Assembly: GCA_031258965.1 (NCBI GenBank)
Contig: JAIRMC010000014.1
Location: 1 to 36,904 of the forward strand
Origin: Azoarcus sp.
GTDB lineage: Bacteria > Pseudomonadota > Gammaproteobacteria > Burkholderiales > Rhodocyclaceae
DNA: 36,904 nt
Direction: 5' to 3'
The notes beneath the pieces are model-generated. The model did not search any database and was not told where the DNA came from. It saw nothing but the letters and a program-made list of their open reading frames with translations. Below, one piece after another: positions 17,375-26,267 of this stretch (within the stretch, counting starts at the first letter, position 1; each line of letters begins with the position of its first letter). Made by a program: the position numbers and the translations under genes.

Positions 17375-19273
17375 TCAGGTCACGGTCGGCCCGGCGAGGC
17401 CGTCGAAACCGAGATCGGCGAGAATCGCTTGCTGTTCAGGGCGGTCGATACCTTCCGCGATGGCGATCAGGCCGAGGGTATGAGCAAGCATGACGAGGCT
17501 GCGAACAAAAGCCTGATTACCTTTGTTGTCGTCGATGTCGCGCAAAAGAGACATGTCGACTTTGAGGTAGTCAAGGCCAAGATCGTGCAGATCGCCCAGA
17601 GCGGAAAAGCGCGGCCCGGCGTGCTTGATGCCAAGCTTGCAGTCGAAAGGTTTGACCGTCAGGCAGAAGGCGTGGAAAGCGTCGGCGTCGTGTACCGCGC
17701 TTTCTTCGGGAATTTCCATCCACAGGCGTTGAACCAGATCAGGTGCGTTGCGCAGCAGGGCGATCAGTCCGGTAACGAAGCGTCCGTCCTGGAGAGCCTG
17801 CGCCGAAATGGTGATGGCCACCGGCGTTTCGCTGTGCCGGATGTGTTCGAGCGCGCTGGCGGCCACGGACTGGTTCAGATGTCCAATCAGTCCGAGCCGG
17901 GCGGCCCATGGCAGGAAATCGCCGGATTTGATGATGCCATCGTCCGTGCCCAGATCGACCTGCGCTTCGTTGTGGATCAACTCGCCAGCGATGGTGCGCA
18001 CCGGGAATGTTTCGAAACGAAGCCCGTTCCGGGCCAGCGCCTTTGTTAGTATCTCGCGCCATTGTTCCTGCGCGCGCGCAGGCCGGGCAGCGTCGGCGCG
18101 TTCTTCGATCTTCAGGGCGCGGTCGCCTTCCAGCTCGGCTTCGGCCAGGGCTGTGTCGAGATGGGCCAGGATGGCGGCCACGGTATCGCCGCGGGAGTAC
18201 GGCACGGCGGCCATGGGCATGGCAAGAATGGCGCCGTTTACATGACTGTCGGCGGCGGCATGGACGCGCCCGGCGACGGCAGCCGCCCATGGCGCGAGTT
18301 CGCTGGCGGGAGCGAGCAGGACGAAATCGCTGCCGTTGAGACGGCCGCCGATCTGGTCAGCCTCGCCCTCGCTTCCGAGCGCCCCGGCCAACGCGCGCAG
18401 CAATTTGTCGGTGCCGATCCGGCCAAGATCGCGGTTGAGTTCGTTGAGATTGCGCACGCGCAAAATGAGCAGCGCGCCTTGTCCAGAAGTGTCCGGGCCG
18501 GACAGCCGGGCGGAGAAAGCATTGAGGAACTGGCGGCGTTCGAGCAACCCCGTGACGGCGTCTTCTTGAACCTGGCGGCGCAGGTTTTCGAGCCGTTGCG
18601 CCTCGTCGGCGAGCATTTGCCTGACACGTTCGGAGAGCGCGTTCATGGCGCGCACGACCACCTTGAGTTCGGCGGTTCGGGGTTCCTGCGTAGTGATGAA
18701 ACGGCGCTCGCCAATTGCCTGGGCATGGTTGACAAGCGTGCGCAAGGGCGCGGTGATCCGGCCCAGCAAGAAACTGCCCAAGATCCCGGCCAGACCGGCG
18801 GTGATGCAAAACCACGACAACAATTGGCGGGTGTTGTTCCAGAGCGCCGCGTAGACATAACCGGTATGGCTTTCCACGGTAAGCGTGCCGAACTGACGCC
18901 AACCGTCCTGCACATGGGCGATTCCCGGATGCTCTGCGATCGACGCCAGTCTCACGAACCAGTCGGGCACGCCCTCGACATGGGGGTCGGCGTGAAAATC
19001 GACGATCACCCCGCCATCGGGGTTGACGAGGCGAATCGAACGATAATACCCGGTATCGAATTGCGAGGCGAGCTGCAATTCGATGGTGACTGGGTCCTTG
19101 TCGCGCTGTGACGACAAGGACAATGCCAAGGCCGTAGCATTGTCGGAATTCTTGATGTTGAGCTGCTGTTCAAGGTATTGGCGCGCGGTCAGCGTGCTCA
19201 CGACCAGGCTGCCGCCAAGGGCAAGCAGCGTGACTGCCACGATAGCGATCCAGAGTTGCTTAATCAGGGACAT
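17375..19273 (-). CDS. lapD: LapD-type cyclic di-GMP receptor (degenerate GGDEF and EAL domains)
   Basis: Inner-membrane receptor that, when bound to cyclic di-GMP, holds the periplasmic protease LapG away from a surface adhesin. The 632 residues show a first TM (7-28), periplasmic LapD/MoxY domain (about 30-150) with a DGW loop at W125, the position known to contact LapG in Pseudomonas, a second TM (151-171), HAMP (172-225), a GGDEF domain (238-395) and an EAL domain (405-632). The GGDEF motif is NGSDF (313-317) and EAL reads NEAQ (435-438), so neither cyclase nor phosphodiesterase activity is expected. The terminal GFDGLAGP also fits LapD. It lies 60 bases after lapG. Confidence 0.93.
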   Translation of the reverse strand: MSLIKQLWIAIVAVTLLALGGSLVVSTLTARQYLEQQLNIKNSDNATALALSLSSQRDKDPVTIELQLASQFDTGYYRSIRLVNPDGGVIVDFHADPHVEGVPDWFVRLASIAEHPGIAHVQDGWRQFGTLTVESHTGYVYAALWNNTRQLLSWFCITAGLAGILGSFLLGRITAPLRTLVNHAQAIGERRFITTQEPRTAELKVVVRAMNALSERVRQMLADEAQRLENLRRQVQEDAVTGLLERRQFLNAFSARLSGPDTSGQGALLILRVRNLNELNRDLGRIGTDKLLRALAGALGSEGEADQIGGRLNGSDFVLLAPASELAPWAAAVAGRVHAAADSHVNGAILAMPMAAVPYSRGDTVAAILAHLDTALAEAELEGDRALKIEERADAARPARAQEQWREILTKALARNGLRFETFPVRTIAGELIHNEAQVDLGTDDGIIKSGDFLPWAARLGLIGHLNQSVAASALEHIRHSETPVAITISAQALQDGRFVTGLIALLRNAPDLVQRLWMEIPEESAVHDADAFHAFCLTVKPFDCKLGIKHAGPRFSALGDLHDLGLDYLKVDMSLLRDIDDNKGNQAFVRSLVMLAHTLGLIAIAEGIDRPEQQAILADLGFDGLAGPTVT

Positions 19274-19333
19274 AGCCGAGCCTTTCGGAAAATGCTGAAA
19301 ACGGGCGGAACAAGGGAGGAGACAGGCGGTTTG

Positions 19334-20308
19334 TCATTGTCTGCGCGCTTTCCGTAACGAAAACCTGGATTTTGTTGCTTTTTTTGTCTTGGATTTTGCC
19401 ATTTTCGACACAGGTCGTGACTTGGCCGCTTTCTTGGCAAGCCGGGATGAAGCGGCCTTGCGCGCCAACGACCTGTATTTACCCTTGCCCGCCTTTTGCG
19501 AAGCAAGCGAAGACCGCGACTTTGCCCGCTTCCACGACAGGATTGATTGGGCGCTGAGCGTTGCCAAGGACGGATCCCATCCCTCCTGGCGCATGCGCTG
19601 AAGCACATCGCGCCAGCGCGACAGTCGCGCCGTGGGGCTGGAAGAAGCTGTTTTTTCCCCCTCCATCCAGAGTCCTTCGTGGTTGAAGCTGAACACGGGG
19701 AAAAGGTCGGGGCGCTGCTTTGCCGGGTGAATCCGGCGGACCAGATTATCCAGCACCAGCGGTTCGGATGTCGGCGTTTCGTAATAGCTCAATACCATGT
19801 GAGCCTGGAGCGCCTTGCCACCCCCGCCGTCCAGGCGCGCACGCGCGTAAACGAGGCGCAGCTTCTGCACGGGAATATCCAGCAGGCGCAAGGTGACATA
19901 CTTGGCAATGGCGAAGTCCTCGCAATCGCCTGCCTGCTTGCCGAAAAGTTCCAGTGGCGTGGCCCAGTAATCCACCTGTTTCCAGATAACGATGTCGCTT
20001 TCGTAAAAGACGCGCCGGTTGACGAAATCGTTGGCGCGTTCAAGTTTTGCGCGGTCAGGCAGTGTGCGGGAGTCTTCGATCATGCTGCGCCATGCCCGGA
20101 TCGTATCGACGGCAACTTTGCCATATTGCGTTTCGGCCAGTTGTTCCATGCGGGCGAAATCAGTGCGCGCTTCGGCCAATCCCGCCATGCAGACGCAAAC
20201 GATGGCAACAAGCCGCCCTGGCCACGCTACCCGCAAGGAAGGTAGAAGGCGCGAGACGCGAGCAGGCGCATGCCAGGCCCGCTCCAGGATGGCGGTCGTT
20301 ATGGACAC
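19334..20308 (-). CDS. lapG: LapG-type periplasmic cysteine protease with basic C-terminal tail
   Basis: Transglutaminase-like (BTLCP) calcium-dependent protease that releases a LapA-type adhesin when cyclic di-GMP falls. The triad is C129 (GDCEDFA), H170 (LQAHMVL) and D187 (LVLDNLV). A hydrophobic export segment at residues 30-46 ends near AEA. Start is a GTG at 20308; no good ribosome binding site is seen, so the exact start is uncertain. The enzyme domain ends near residue 255. Residues 259-324 form a Lys/Arg/Ser/Ala-rich tail (for example AKKAAKSRP, KSKTKKATKSR) not expected in LapG, whose usual length is about 230-250. Operon with lapD. Confidence 0.92.
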   Translation of the reverse strand: MSITTAILERAWHAPARVSRLLPSLRVAWPGRLVAIVCVCMAGLAEARTDFARMEQLAETQYGKVAVDTIRAWRSMIEDSRTLPDRAKLERANDFVNRRVFYESDIVIWKQVDYWATPLELFGKQAGDCEDFAIAKYVTLRLLDIPVQKLRLVYARARLDGGGGKALQAHMVLSYYETPTSEPLVLDNLVRRIHPAKQRPDLFPVFSFNHEGLWMEGEKTASSSPTARLSRWRDVLQRMRQEGWDPSLATLSAQSILSWKRAKSRSSLASQKAGKGKYRSLARKAASSRLAKKAAKSRPVSKMAKSKTKKATKSRFSLRKARRQ

Positions 20309-20677
20309 TTTTCGGAGGAATGACGGTAAGCTGGCGCTATGATGTTTACCCGTAAGAGAGCGGGGTGAGCATGAAATACTTCACGGTATAGACACAAATT
20401 ATATTGCGCAGACGCGGATCTGGGGCCACGCTTACAAATGTATGCGGACGGATTTCATGCGGGCAAATTGCGTTACCGGGCTGATTCGCGGGGGTGTCTC
20501 GGGCGATTCGCGGAAGCGTTCCGGGTAAAAAATAAAGCGGTCAGTGTTGTTTTTAGGCCAGACTAGTTGTCGGCGCGATTGTTGTAGACTCATGAAACTC
20601 CATAATATAAACTGTCGTCCAAGTCAGCATTGTGGACAATGCACGTTGAGTGCTTACAACTCTTGGAGATAGCCACC
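20309..20677. other. Divergent intergenic region between lapG and the lapE-like gene
   Basis: 369 bases that should hold promoters in both directions. Toward the lapE-like gene a weak promoter candidate is TTGTTG at 20579-20584 with CATAAT at 20601-20606 (16-base spacer). The stretch is more AT-rich than the flanking genes around 20515-20625. I see no riboswitch or RNA gene that I can name. A mini-ORF of 11 codons at 20320 has a GGAGG site but no other support. Confidence 0.5.
20627..20642. promoter_or_regulatory. Perfect palindrome upstream of the lapE-like gene
   Basis: GCATTGTGGACAATGC, seven-base arms around GG, about 21-25 bases downstream of the candidate -10 and 36 bases before the ATG at 20678. 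It has the form of a dimeric regulator's operator or a short leader hairpin. The binding protein is unknown. Confidence 0.4.
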
Positions 20678-22162
20678 ATGAGCAGGATCAAGACGCTGGT
20701 TTGTTTAGCGGTAGCCGCTACCCTACAAACGGTACCGAGTATCACGGGCGCGCAAGCGCCTGCCGAGCCTTTCAGGGGCGGCGCCCTGCTGGATGCCGTG
20801 CGCAAGGCGGTGGTCAGCAATCCCGATGTGCAGGCGGCTTGGCATGGATACCATGCCGCGACCGCCGCGCAGGACGCCGCGCGTGGCGGCTACCTGCCGG
20901 AGGTCGACCTGAATGCTTCGGCGGGGCACCGCTGGCGCAGGGATCCCACTATCATGTGGGACGGCAAGAAGTCCGACGACTGGAATTATTCCGACGCCGC
21001 GTTGGAACTCAACCAGTTGATCTACGACGGCTTTGCCACGAGCAGCGAAGTCAGCCGCATGGGCTATCAACGGCTCGTGCGCTATTACGAGTTGTTGGAC
21101 GCTTCAGAAAACGCCGGTCTTGAAGTCACGCGCGCCTATGGCGATGTCGAACGCCAGCGCGAGCTGGTTGAACATGCCAAGGCGAACTACGCCGCCCACA
21201 AGCAGCTTTACGATCAGATCAACAATCGCACCACGGCTGGCGTGAGCCGCCGGGTAGACCTCGATCAGGCGGCCGGGCGTCTGGCGCTGGCTGAATCCAA
21301 TCTCCTGACCGAAGTTTCCAATCTGCACGATGTTAGCGCACGCTATCAGCGTCTCGTTGGCGAACTGCCGACTGACCGATTGCCTCCGTTGGCGGACAAC
21401 TTTGCCAATGCGCCCTTGCCCGAAAACGTCGTCGCGGCCTTGCGCACGGCGTATGTGAGCAATCCTTCTTTCAATGCCGCAATCGAGAACGTACGTGCGA
21501 ACCTGTCCAAACGCGACGTGGCACGCGCCGCTTACCATCCCAAGCTCAATCTGCACGCGAGCACCGGAGTCAATCGCAACATCGACAACGGTAAGGACAG
21601 CCTCAGGGGAAACCGGCGTGAAAGCCTCGTTGAAGTGTTGTTTTCCTTCAACATCTTCCGTGGCGGCGCCGATCAGGCCCGTGTTCGCCAGGCGGGCGAG
21701 GAAGTAAACCAGGCCAGGGATTTGCGTGAAAAAGCCTGCCGTGACTTGCGCCAAACCCTGACCATCGCTTATCAGGACGCCCGCAGTCTGGTCGAGAAGC
21801 TCGGCTATCTTGATCTGCACCAATCGTCGACCGCCAAGGCGCGCGAAGCCTACCGCCGCCAGTTCGACATCGGTCAGCGTACCCTGCTCGACCTGCTCGA
21901 CAGCGAAAACGAGTATTTCAATGCCCGCCGCGCCTATACCAATGCGCGCTTCGACCTGCTGGTCGCGCAAGCCCGCACCCTGGCCGGAACCGGACAACTC
22001 CTGCATACCCTTGGTGTCGTGCGCGAAGACTTGCCGACGGCGCGGGATGCCGGGCAGGATCGTGAAACCGTCGATCCCGCAGAGTTGTGTCCAGCCGACG
22101 CGCCTGCCCCGCTCGAAGTCAACAAGAGCGCCTTGCTCACTACCGAGGCTGCGTACAGGTAA
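20678..22162 (+). CDS. TolC-family type I secretion outer membrane protein (LapE-like)
   Basis: Outer-membrane channel, 494 residues, of the subgroup used by type I secretion of large adhesins. A signal peptide (residues 1-27, ending GAQA) is followed by GGALLDAVRKAVVSNPDVQAAW, typical of agglutination-protein/LapE channels, and the two OEP repeats with LNQLIYDG and FNIFRGGADQARVR, GQRTLLDLLDSENEYFNARR. ATG at 20678 (MSRIKTLVC) has a TTGGAGA ribosome binding site. Divergent from lapG-lapD, so a role in exporting the Lap adhesin is inferred. The inner-membrane partners LapB and LapC are not in the window. Confidence 0.88.
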   Translation: MSRIKTLVCLAVAATLQTVPSITGAQAPAEPFRGGALLDAVRKAVVSNPDVQAAWHGYHAATAAQDAARGGYLPEVDLNASAGHRWRRDPTIMWDGKKSDDWNYSDAALELNQLIYDGFATSSEVSRMGYQRLVRYYELLDASENAGLEVTRAYGDVERQRELVEHAKANYAAHKQLYDQINNRTTAGVSRRVDLDQAAGRLALAESNLLTEVSNLHDVSARYQRLVGELPTDRLPPLADNFANAPLPENVVAALRTAYVSNPSFNAAIENVRANLSKRDVARAAYHPKLNLHASTGVNRNIDNGKDSLRGNRRESLVEVLFSFNIFRGGADQARVRQAGEEVNQARDLREKACRDLRQTLTIAYQDARSLVEKLGYLDLHQSSTAKAREAYRRQFDIGQRTLLDLLDSENEYFNARRAYTNARFDLLVAQARTLAGTGQLLHTLGVVREDLPTARDAGQDRETVDPAELCPADAPAPLEVNKSALLTTEAAYR

Positions 22163-22196
22163 GGCATTGAATCTCGCGCATTGCGCGGCCTTGTAC

Positions 22197-22231
22197 AAAA
22201 ATGGCGCAACTGTTCCGGTTGCGCCATTTTT
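22197..22231 (+). terminator. Rho-independent terminator after the lapE-like gene
   Basis: A perfect 14-base-pair stem, AAAAATGGCGCAAC paired with GTTGCGCCATTTTT, with a seven-base loop (22211-22217), ending in a T run. It lies 35 bases after the lapE-like stop. The flanking A and T runs make it usable in either direction, though the only convergent-free reading is for the upstream gene. Confidence 0.9.
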
Positions 22232-22369
22232 ACGTTTTATTTCCATCGTTTCCGGCGTGGCGAAAACCCGGCGTTCCCAGTGCCGTTTACTTCCGCGTGG
22301 AGCAAGCGATTGCCCATTGCCTCCCACTGGAGCGCGTTCGCTTCCCCCTGCGACCGTGAGCGCGGTCCC

Positions 22370-25300
22370 ATGACGGAAAATCCCGCGCCGCAACGGGTGG
22401 TCGCGGTGCGGCGCGATTACAACACCTGGGTAGCCAATGAAACGCTGGAAGACTACGCGCTCAGATTCACCCCGCGCAGCTTTCGCAAACTCTCCGAATT
22501 CCGTGTCGTCAATACGGCCTTTGGCGGCGCGGCCTCGTTCTTGGTACTGGAAGCCGTGGGCGCGACCATGCTGCTCGGCTACGGCTTCATCAACAGTCTG
22601 TGGGCGATCCTCGCCGTTGGGTTGCTCATCTTTCTTGCCGGGCTGCCGATCAGCTTGTATGCCGCACGCTATGGGGTGGATATGGATCTGCTCACCCGCG
22701 GCTCGGGCTTTGGCTATCTCGGCTCGACCCTGAGTTCGTTGGTTTATGCCTCCTTCACCTTCATCTTCTTCGCCCTCGAAGCGGCGATCATGGCCTACGC
22801 GCTGGAAATGGCGCTCGGCATCCCGCCAGCCTGGGGCTATCTGATTTGTGCGCTGGCAGTCATCCCGCTGGTCATGCACGGCATCACAGCGATCAGCCGC
22901 CTGCAAACCCTGACTCAGCCGTTGTGGCTCTTCCTGCTCGCGCTACCGTTTTTCTTCGTGCTTGCCCATGATCCCAGCACGCTTTCCGGTCTGTGGCATT
23001 ACCCCGGCGTGGCCGGACAGGGCGGTGCATTCGATTGGCGCCTGTTTGCCGGGGCGATGACGGTGGGCATCGCCCTGATGACACAGATGGGCGAACAGGC
23101 CGACTATCTGCGATTCATGCCACCGCGCACGGCGCGGAACCGTTGGCGCTGGCTGTTCGGCGTCGTGCTCGGCGGCCCCGGTTGGGTGCTGATCGGCGCG
23201 GCCAAGATGATTGGCGGCGCGTTGTTGGCGTGGATGCTTTTGGAATCCGGCGCGCCGCCGGAAAAAGCCATTGATCCTAGTCAGATGTACCTGCTGGGCT
23301 TTTCCGGCGGCATCGGCAACCTGAGCGTGGCGGTCGCCGTGACGGCGCTTTTCGTCGTTGTCTCCCAACTCAAGATCAACGTCACCAACGCCTACGCCGG
23401 GTCGCTGGCCTGGTCGAATTTCTTCTCCCGCCTCACCCACAGCCACCCCGGGCGCGTGGTTTGGGTCGTCTTCAACGCCCTGATTGCCCTGCTGCTCATG
23501 GAAATGGACGTGTTCCAGATACTGGGGCAAGTGCTGGGGCTATATTCCAACGTAGCCATCTCCTGGATGATGACCGTAGTGGCTGACCTCGTCATCAACA
23601 AACCGCTGGGCCTTTCACCGCCGGGCATCGAATTCAAGCGCGCCTACCTGTACGACATCAACCCCGTGGGCGTGGGCGCGATGCTGATTGCCTCGGCGCT
23701 CTCGGTCGCGGTATTCGCCGGGCTGTTCGGCACAGCGATCCAGCCCTTCGCTCCTTTCGTCGCGCTCGTGACTGCCTTGCTCGTCTCGCCGTTGATCGCC
23801 TGGATCACCGGTGGACGCTACTACCTTGCCCGTCCGTCCGAAACAGGCGCGGACTGCGGCGGAAAAAGCGGCGACACTGGAGAAAACGCCAGCAGCGAAC
23901 CCCGTCAATGCAGCATCTGCGGCCAATATTTCGAATCGGAAGACATTTGCCACTGCCCAGCCTATCAGGGCGCGGTCTGCTCGCTATGTTGCTCGCTCGA
24001 CGCACGCTGCGACGACCTGTGCAAACCACATGCCCGCCTGGCAGCCCAATGCTCGGCGCTTCTGGACCGCTGGCTGCCCACGCGGCTGCGCCGCCTACTG
24101 AGCGCGGGGCTTGGACAGTATCTCCTCCTGATGTCCAGCGTCGCCGCGATACTGGCGCTGGTGCTGGGTACGCTCCACTATCACGAAATCTCCGCTGGAG
24201 CGCCCGCCGGACGGCTCGATGCGGTACTGCTGCGAGTATTCATCGTTCTCATGCTGCTCTCCGGCATCGGTGCGTGGTGGATGGTGCTCACCCACAAAAG
24301 CCGCCAAGTCGCGCAAGAAGAATCGAACCGCCAGACGCGGCTGCTGATGCAGGAAATCGAATCGCACCGCCGCACCGACCTGCAACTGCAAAACGCCCGC
24401 CGCGCCGCCGAACATGCCAACCAGGCCAAGAGCCGCTACGTCACCTCGATCAGCCACGAACTGCGCACACCGCTCAACAGCCTCCTCGGCTACGCGCAGA
24501 TTCTCGACGGCGACGAAACCATTCCCCCGCATCGGCGCGCGGCGGTCGGCGTCATCAAAAAAAGCGGCGAACACCTGCTCTCGCTCATCGAAGACACCCT
24601 CGATATCGCCCGCATCGAAAGTGGCCGCTTCACTCTCGACATCCGCCCGCTCGCCTTTCCGGCCTTCATTCAACAACTCACTGGCATGTTCGAGCTGCAA
24701 GCGCGCGACAAAGGGCTGGATTTCCACTTCGACCTCGACGGCGCGCTGCCCGCTGTCGTGCGCGCCGACGAAAAACGCCTGCGCCAAATACTGATAAACA
24801 TCATCGGCAATGCCGTGAAATACACCCCCTCGGGCGCCATCCGCGCGCGCCTGACCTACCGGCGCGAAATGGCCCTTTTCGAGATCGCCGACAGTGGGCC
24901 GGGCATCTCGCCCGAAGACATCGCCCTCATCTTCGAGCCATTCGCCCGTGGCGGCGCGCGCATGGGCACCATCGGCACGGGACTAGGCCTCACCATTAGC
25001 CGCATGCTCACCGACATGATGGGGGGCGACCTCACTGTCGAAAGTCGCATCGGCGAAGGCAGCACCTTCCACGTGCGTCTTTTCCTGCCCCAACTGCATG
25101 GTGCGCAAGCCGATAGCGCCTTCCCCAAAGCGCGCCGGATCGGCTATCGCGGCGTGCGCCAGCGCATCCTCACCGTAGACAACGAACGCATCGACCGCGA
25201 ACTCCTGCGCAACCTGCTCGAACCGCTTGGGTTCGAGATCGGCGAAGCCGCTTCGGGCGAAGAGTGCCTCGCCATGGCGGGAGCCTTCCAGCCGCACCTC

Positions 25301-25804
25301 GTCTTCATGGATCTCGCCATGCCCGGCATCGACGGCTGGGAAACCATCCGGCGGCTACGGGCGGCGGGCTTTGGCCAGACGCCGCTGGCGGTCATCTCCG
25401 CCAATGCCTTTGACAAAGGGCTGGATCACGACGTCGAACTCCCTGCGGAAGACTTCATCCTCAAGCCGGTTCGTTTCGATGACCTGCTCGACTGGATCGG
25501 CCGCCGCCTGCGGCTCGAATGGGTCTGGGCCGAAACCCCCGCCCCCGGACAGACGCAGCTCCCCTCCGTCATGCCCGCGCCGAGAACGCCCCCGATGTAT
25601 CTACCGTCGCCGGAAATCCTGCGCGCACTCGAAGAGGTCATCGACCTCGGCTTTGTGCGCGGCATCCACGCCCGCCTCGACGAAATCGAAGCCCTTGATC
25701 TTCGCCACGGCGAATTCGTCCGCGTCCAGCGCGGCCTCCTCCGGCAATTCCAGTTCGATGCCATGCGCGCCCTGCTGCACCGGGAAGAATCTCCCGCGCC
25801 GTGA
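22370..25804 (+). CDS. NCS1-like permease / cysteine-rich module / hybrid histidine kinase with receiver domain
   Basis: A 1144-residue membrane sensor. Residues 45-482 form about twelve transmembrane helices resembling purine-cytosine permeases, with YGVDMDLLTRGSGFGYLGS (101-119) and GEQADYLRFMPP (241-252). Residues 496-561 hold a cysteine-rich module (C514, C517, C527, C529, C537, C540, C541, C547, C551, then H554 and C561), a probable metal-binding site. Two more TMs follow (about 581-603 and 616-640), then a coiled coil, HisKA with H696 in SHELRTP, HATPase with N814 and DSGPGIS/GTGLGL, and a receiver with D981 and K1032. The C-terminal 70 residues are unassigned. By analogy with CbrA (SLC5 transporter plus kinase) it may sense or import a solute and signal; the ligand is unknown. 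The ATG at 22370 was chosen because upstream sequence overlaps the terminator. Confidence 0.9.
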   Translation: MTENPAPQRVVAVRRDYNTWVANETLEDYALRFTPRSFRKLSEFRVVNTAFGGAASFLVLEAVGATMLLGYGFINSLWAILAVGLLIFLAGLPISLYAARYGVDMDLLTRGSGFGYLGSTLSSLVYASFTFIFFALEAAIMAYALEMALGIPPAWGYLICALAVIPLVMHGITAISRLQTLTQPLWLFLLALPFFFVLAHDPSTLSGLWHYPGVAGQGGAFDWRLFAGAMTVGIALMTQMGEQADYLRFMPPRTARNRWRWLFGVVLGGPGWVLIGAAKMIGGALLAWMLLESGAPPEKAIDPSQMYLLGFSGGIGNLSVAVAVTALFVVVSQLKINVTNAYAGSLAWSNFFSRLTHSHPGRVVWVVFNALIALLLMEMDVFQILGQVLGLYSNVAISWMMTVVADLVINKPLGLSPPGIEFKRAYLYDINPVGVGAMLIASALSVAVFAGLFGTAIQPFAPFVALVTALLVSPLIAWITGGRYYLARPSETGADCGGKSGDTGENASSEPRQCSICGQYFESEDICHCPAYQGAVCSLCCSLDARCDDLCKPHARLAAQCSALLDRWLPTRLRRLLSAGLGQYLLLMSSVAAILALVLGTLHYHEISAGAPAGRLDAVLLRVFIVLMLLSGIGAWWMVLTHKSRQVAQEESNRQTRLLMQEIESHRRTDLQLQNARRAAEHANQAKSRYVTSISHELRTPLNSLLGYAQILDGDETIPPHRRAAVGVIKKSGEHLLSLIEDTLDIARIESGRFTLDIRPLAFPAFIQQLTGMFELQARDKGLDFHFDLDGALPAVVRADEKRLRQILINIIGNAVKYTPSGAIRARLTYRREMALFEIADSGPGISPEDIALIFEPFARGGARMGTIGTGLGLTISRMLTDMMGGDLTVESRIGEGSTFHVRLFLPQLHGAQADSAFPKARRIGYRGVRQRILTVDNERIDRELLRNLLEPLGFEIGEAASGEECLAMAGAFQPHLVFMDLAMPGIDGWETIRRLRAAGFGQTPLAVISANAFDKGLDHDVELPAEDFILKPVRFDDLLDWIGRRLRLEWVWAETPAPGQTQLPSVMPAPRTPPMYLPSPEILRALEEVIDLGFVRGIHARLDEIEALDLRHGEFVRVQRGLLRQFQFDAMRALLHREESPAP

Positions 25805-25901
25805 ACGGCGCATCGGTACTGGCATCCCGTCCCCTCCCAAGACCCGCCCCCCTATTCCTGGCTATCATGACGGCGCACATTGCCGCACGGGAGACCGTCC
25901 T

Positions 25902-26180
25902 ATGAAATCCACCCGTTTTTGCTTTCTCATATTGCTGGCCTGTGGTGCGCTGTTTTCGTTCGCCATTCAGACACTTCCGGATGATCGGGCGCAGACTGCC
26001 AGGACGCTCTTTGACAAAGGCCGGAGCCTGGAGCAGCAGGGTCAGGCTGACGCCGCCATCGCCGTCTATGACGACATCGAGCGCTACTTTGGCCAGGACA
26101 ATTCGCCCGCCGTGCGAGAGCAGATCGCCAGAGCGCGAAAAGCCAGACAGCTTCTGGAAAAGCCTCGCGGCAATCGCTGA
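25902..26180 (+). CDS. Small exported TPR-like protein
   Basis: A 92-residue protein with an N-terminal export segment (residues 6-23, FCFLILLACGALFSFAI) and one or two helix pairs resembling a tetratricopeptide unit (ARTLFDKGRSLEQQGQADAAIAVYDDIERYF). No strict lipobox is evident, so it may be membrane-anchored or released by signal peptidase. It lies 97 bases after the permease-kinase fusion in the same direction with a GGGAG-type site 10 bases before the ATG. It could interact with the sensor's periplasmic face, but this is speculation from position. Confidence 0.7.
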   Translation: MKSTRFCFLILLACGALFSFAIQTLPDDRAQTARTLFDKGRSLEQQGQADAAIAVYDDIERYFGQDNSPAVREQIARARKARQLLEKPRGNR

Positions 26181-26267
26181 CCTGTGGGGGCATTCCGCTC
26201 GCGGCGCTTTGCGCCCGGGTCCGTCGTTGTGGACGCAGTACACTTCCCGGTGCGGGTGGGCCGCTTT

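Noticed and set aside
20320-20355. Eleven-codon ORF with a GGAGG site in the lapG upstream region
   Set aside because: Too short, and the purine-rich sequence is equally explained by chance in a divergent promoter region.
21104-22906. A 600-codon minus-strand frame spanning the lapE-like gene and the start of the permease fusion
   Set aside because: It crosses the terminator and two well-supported genes on the other strand, and has no recognisable domain.
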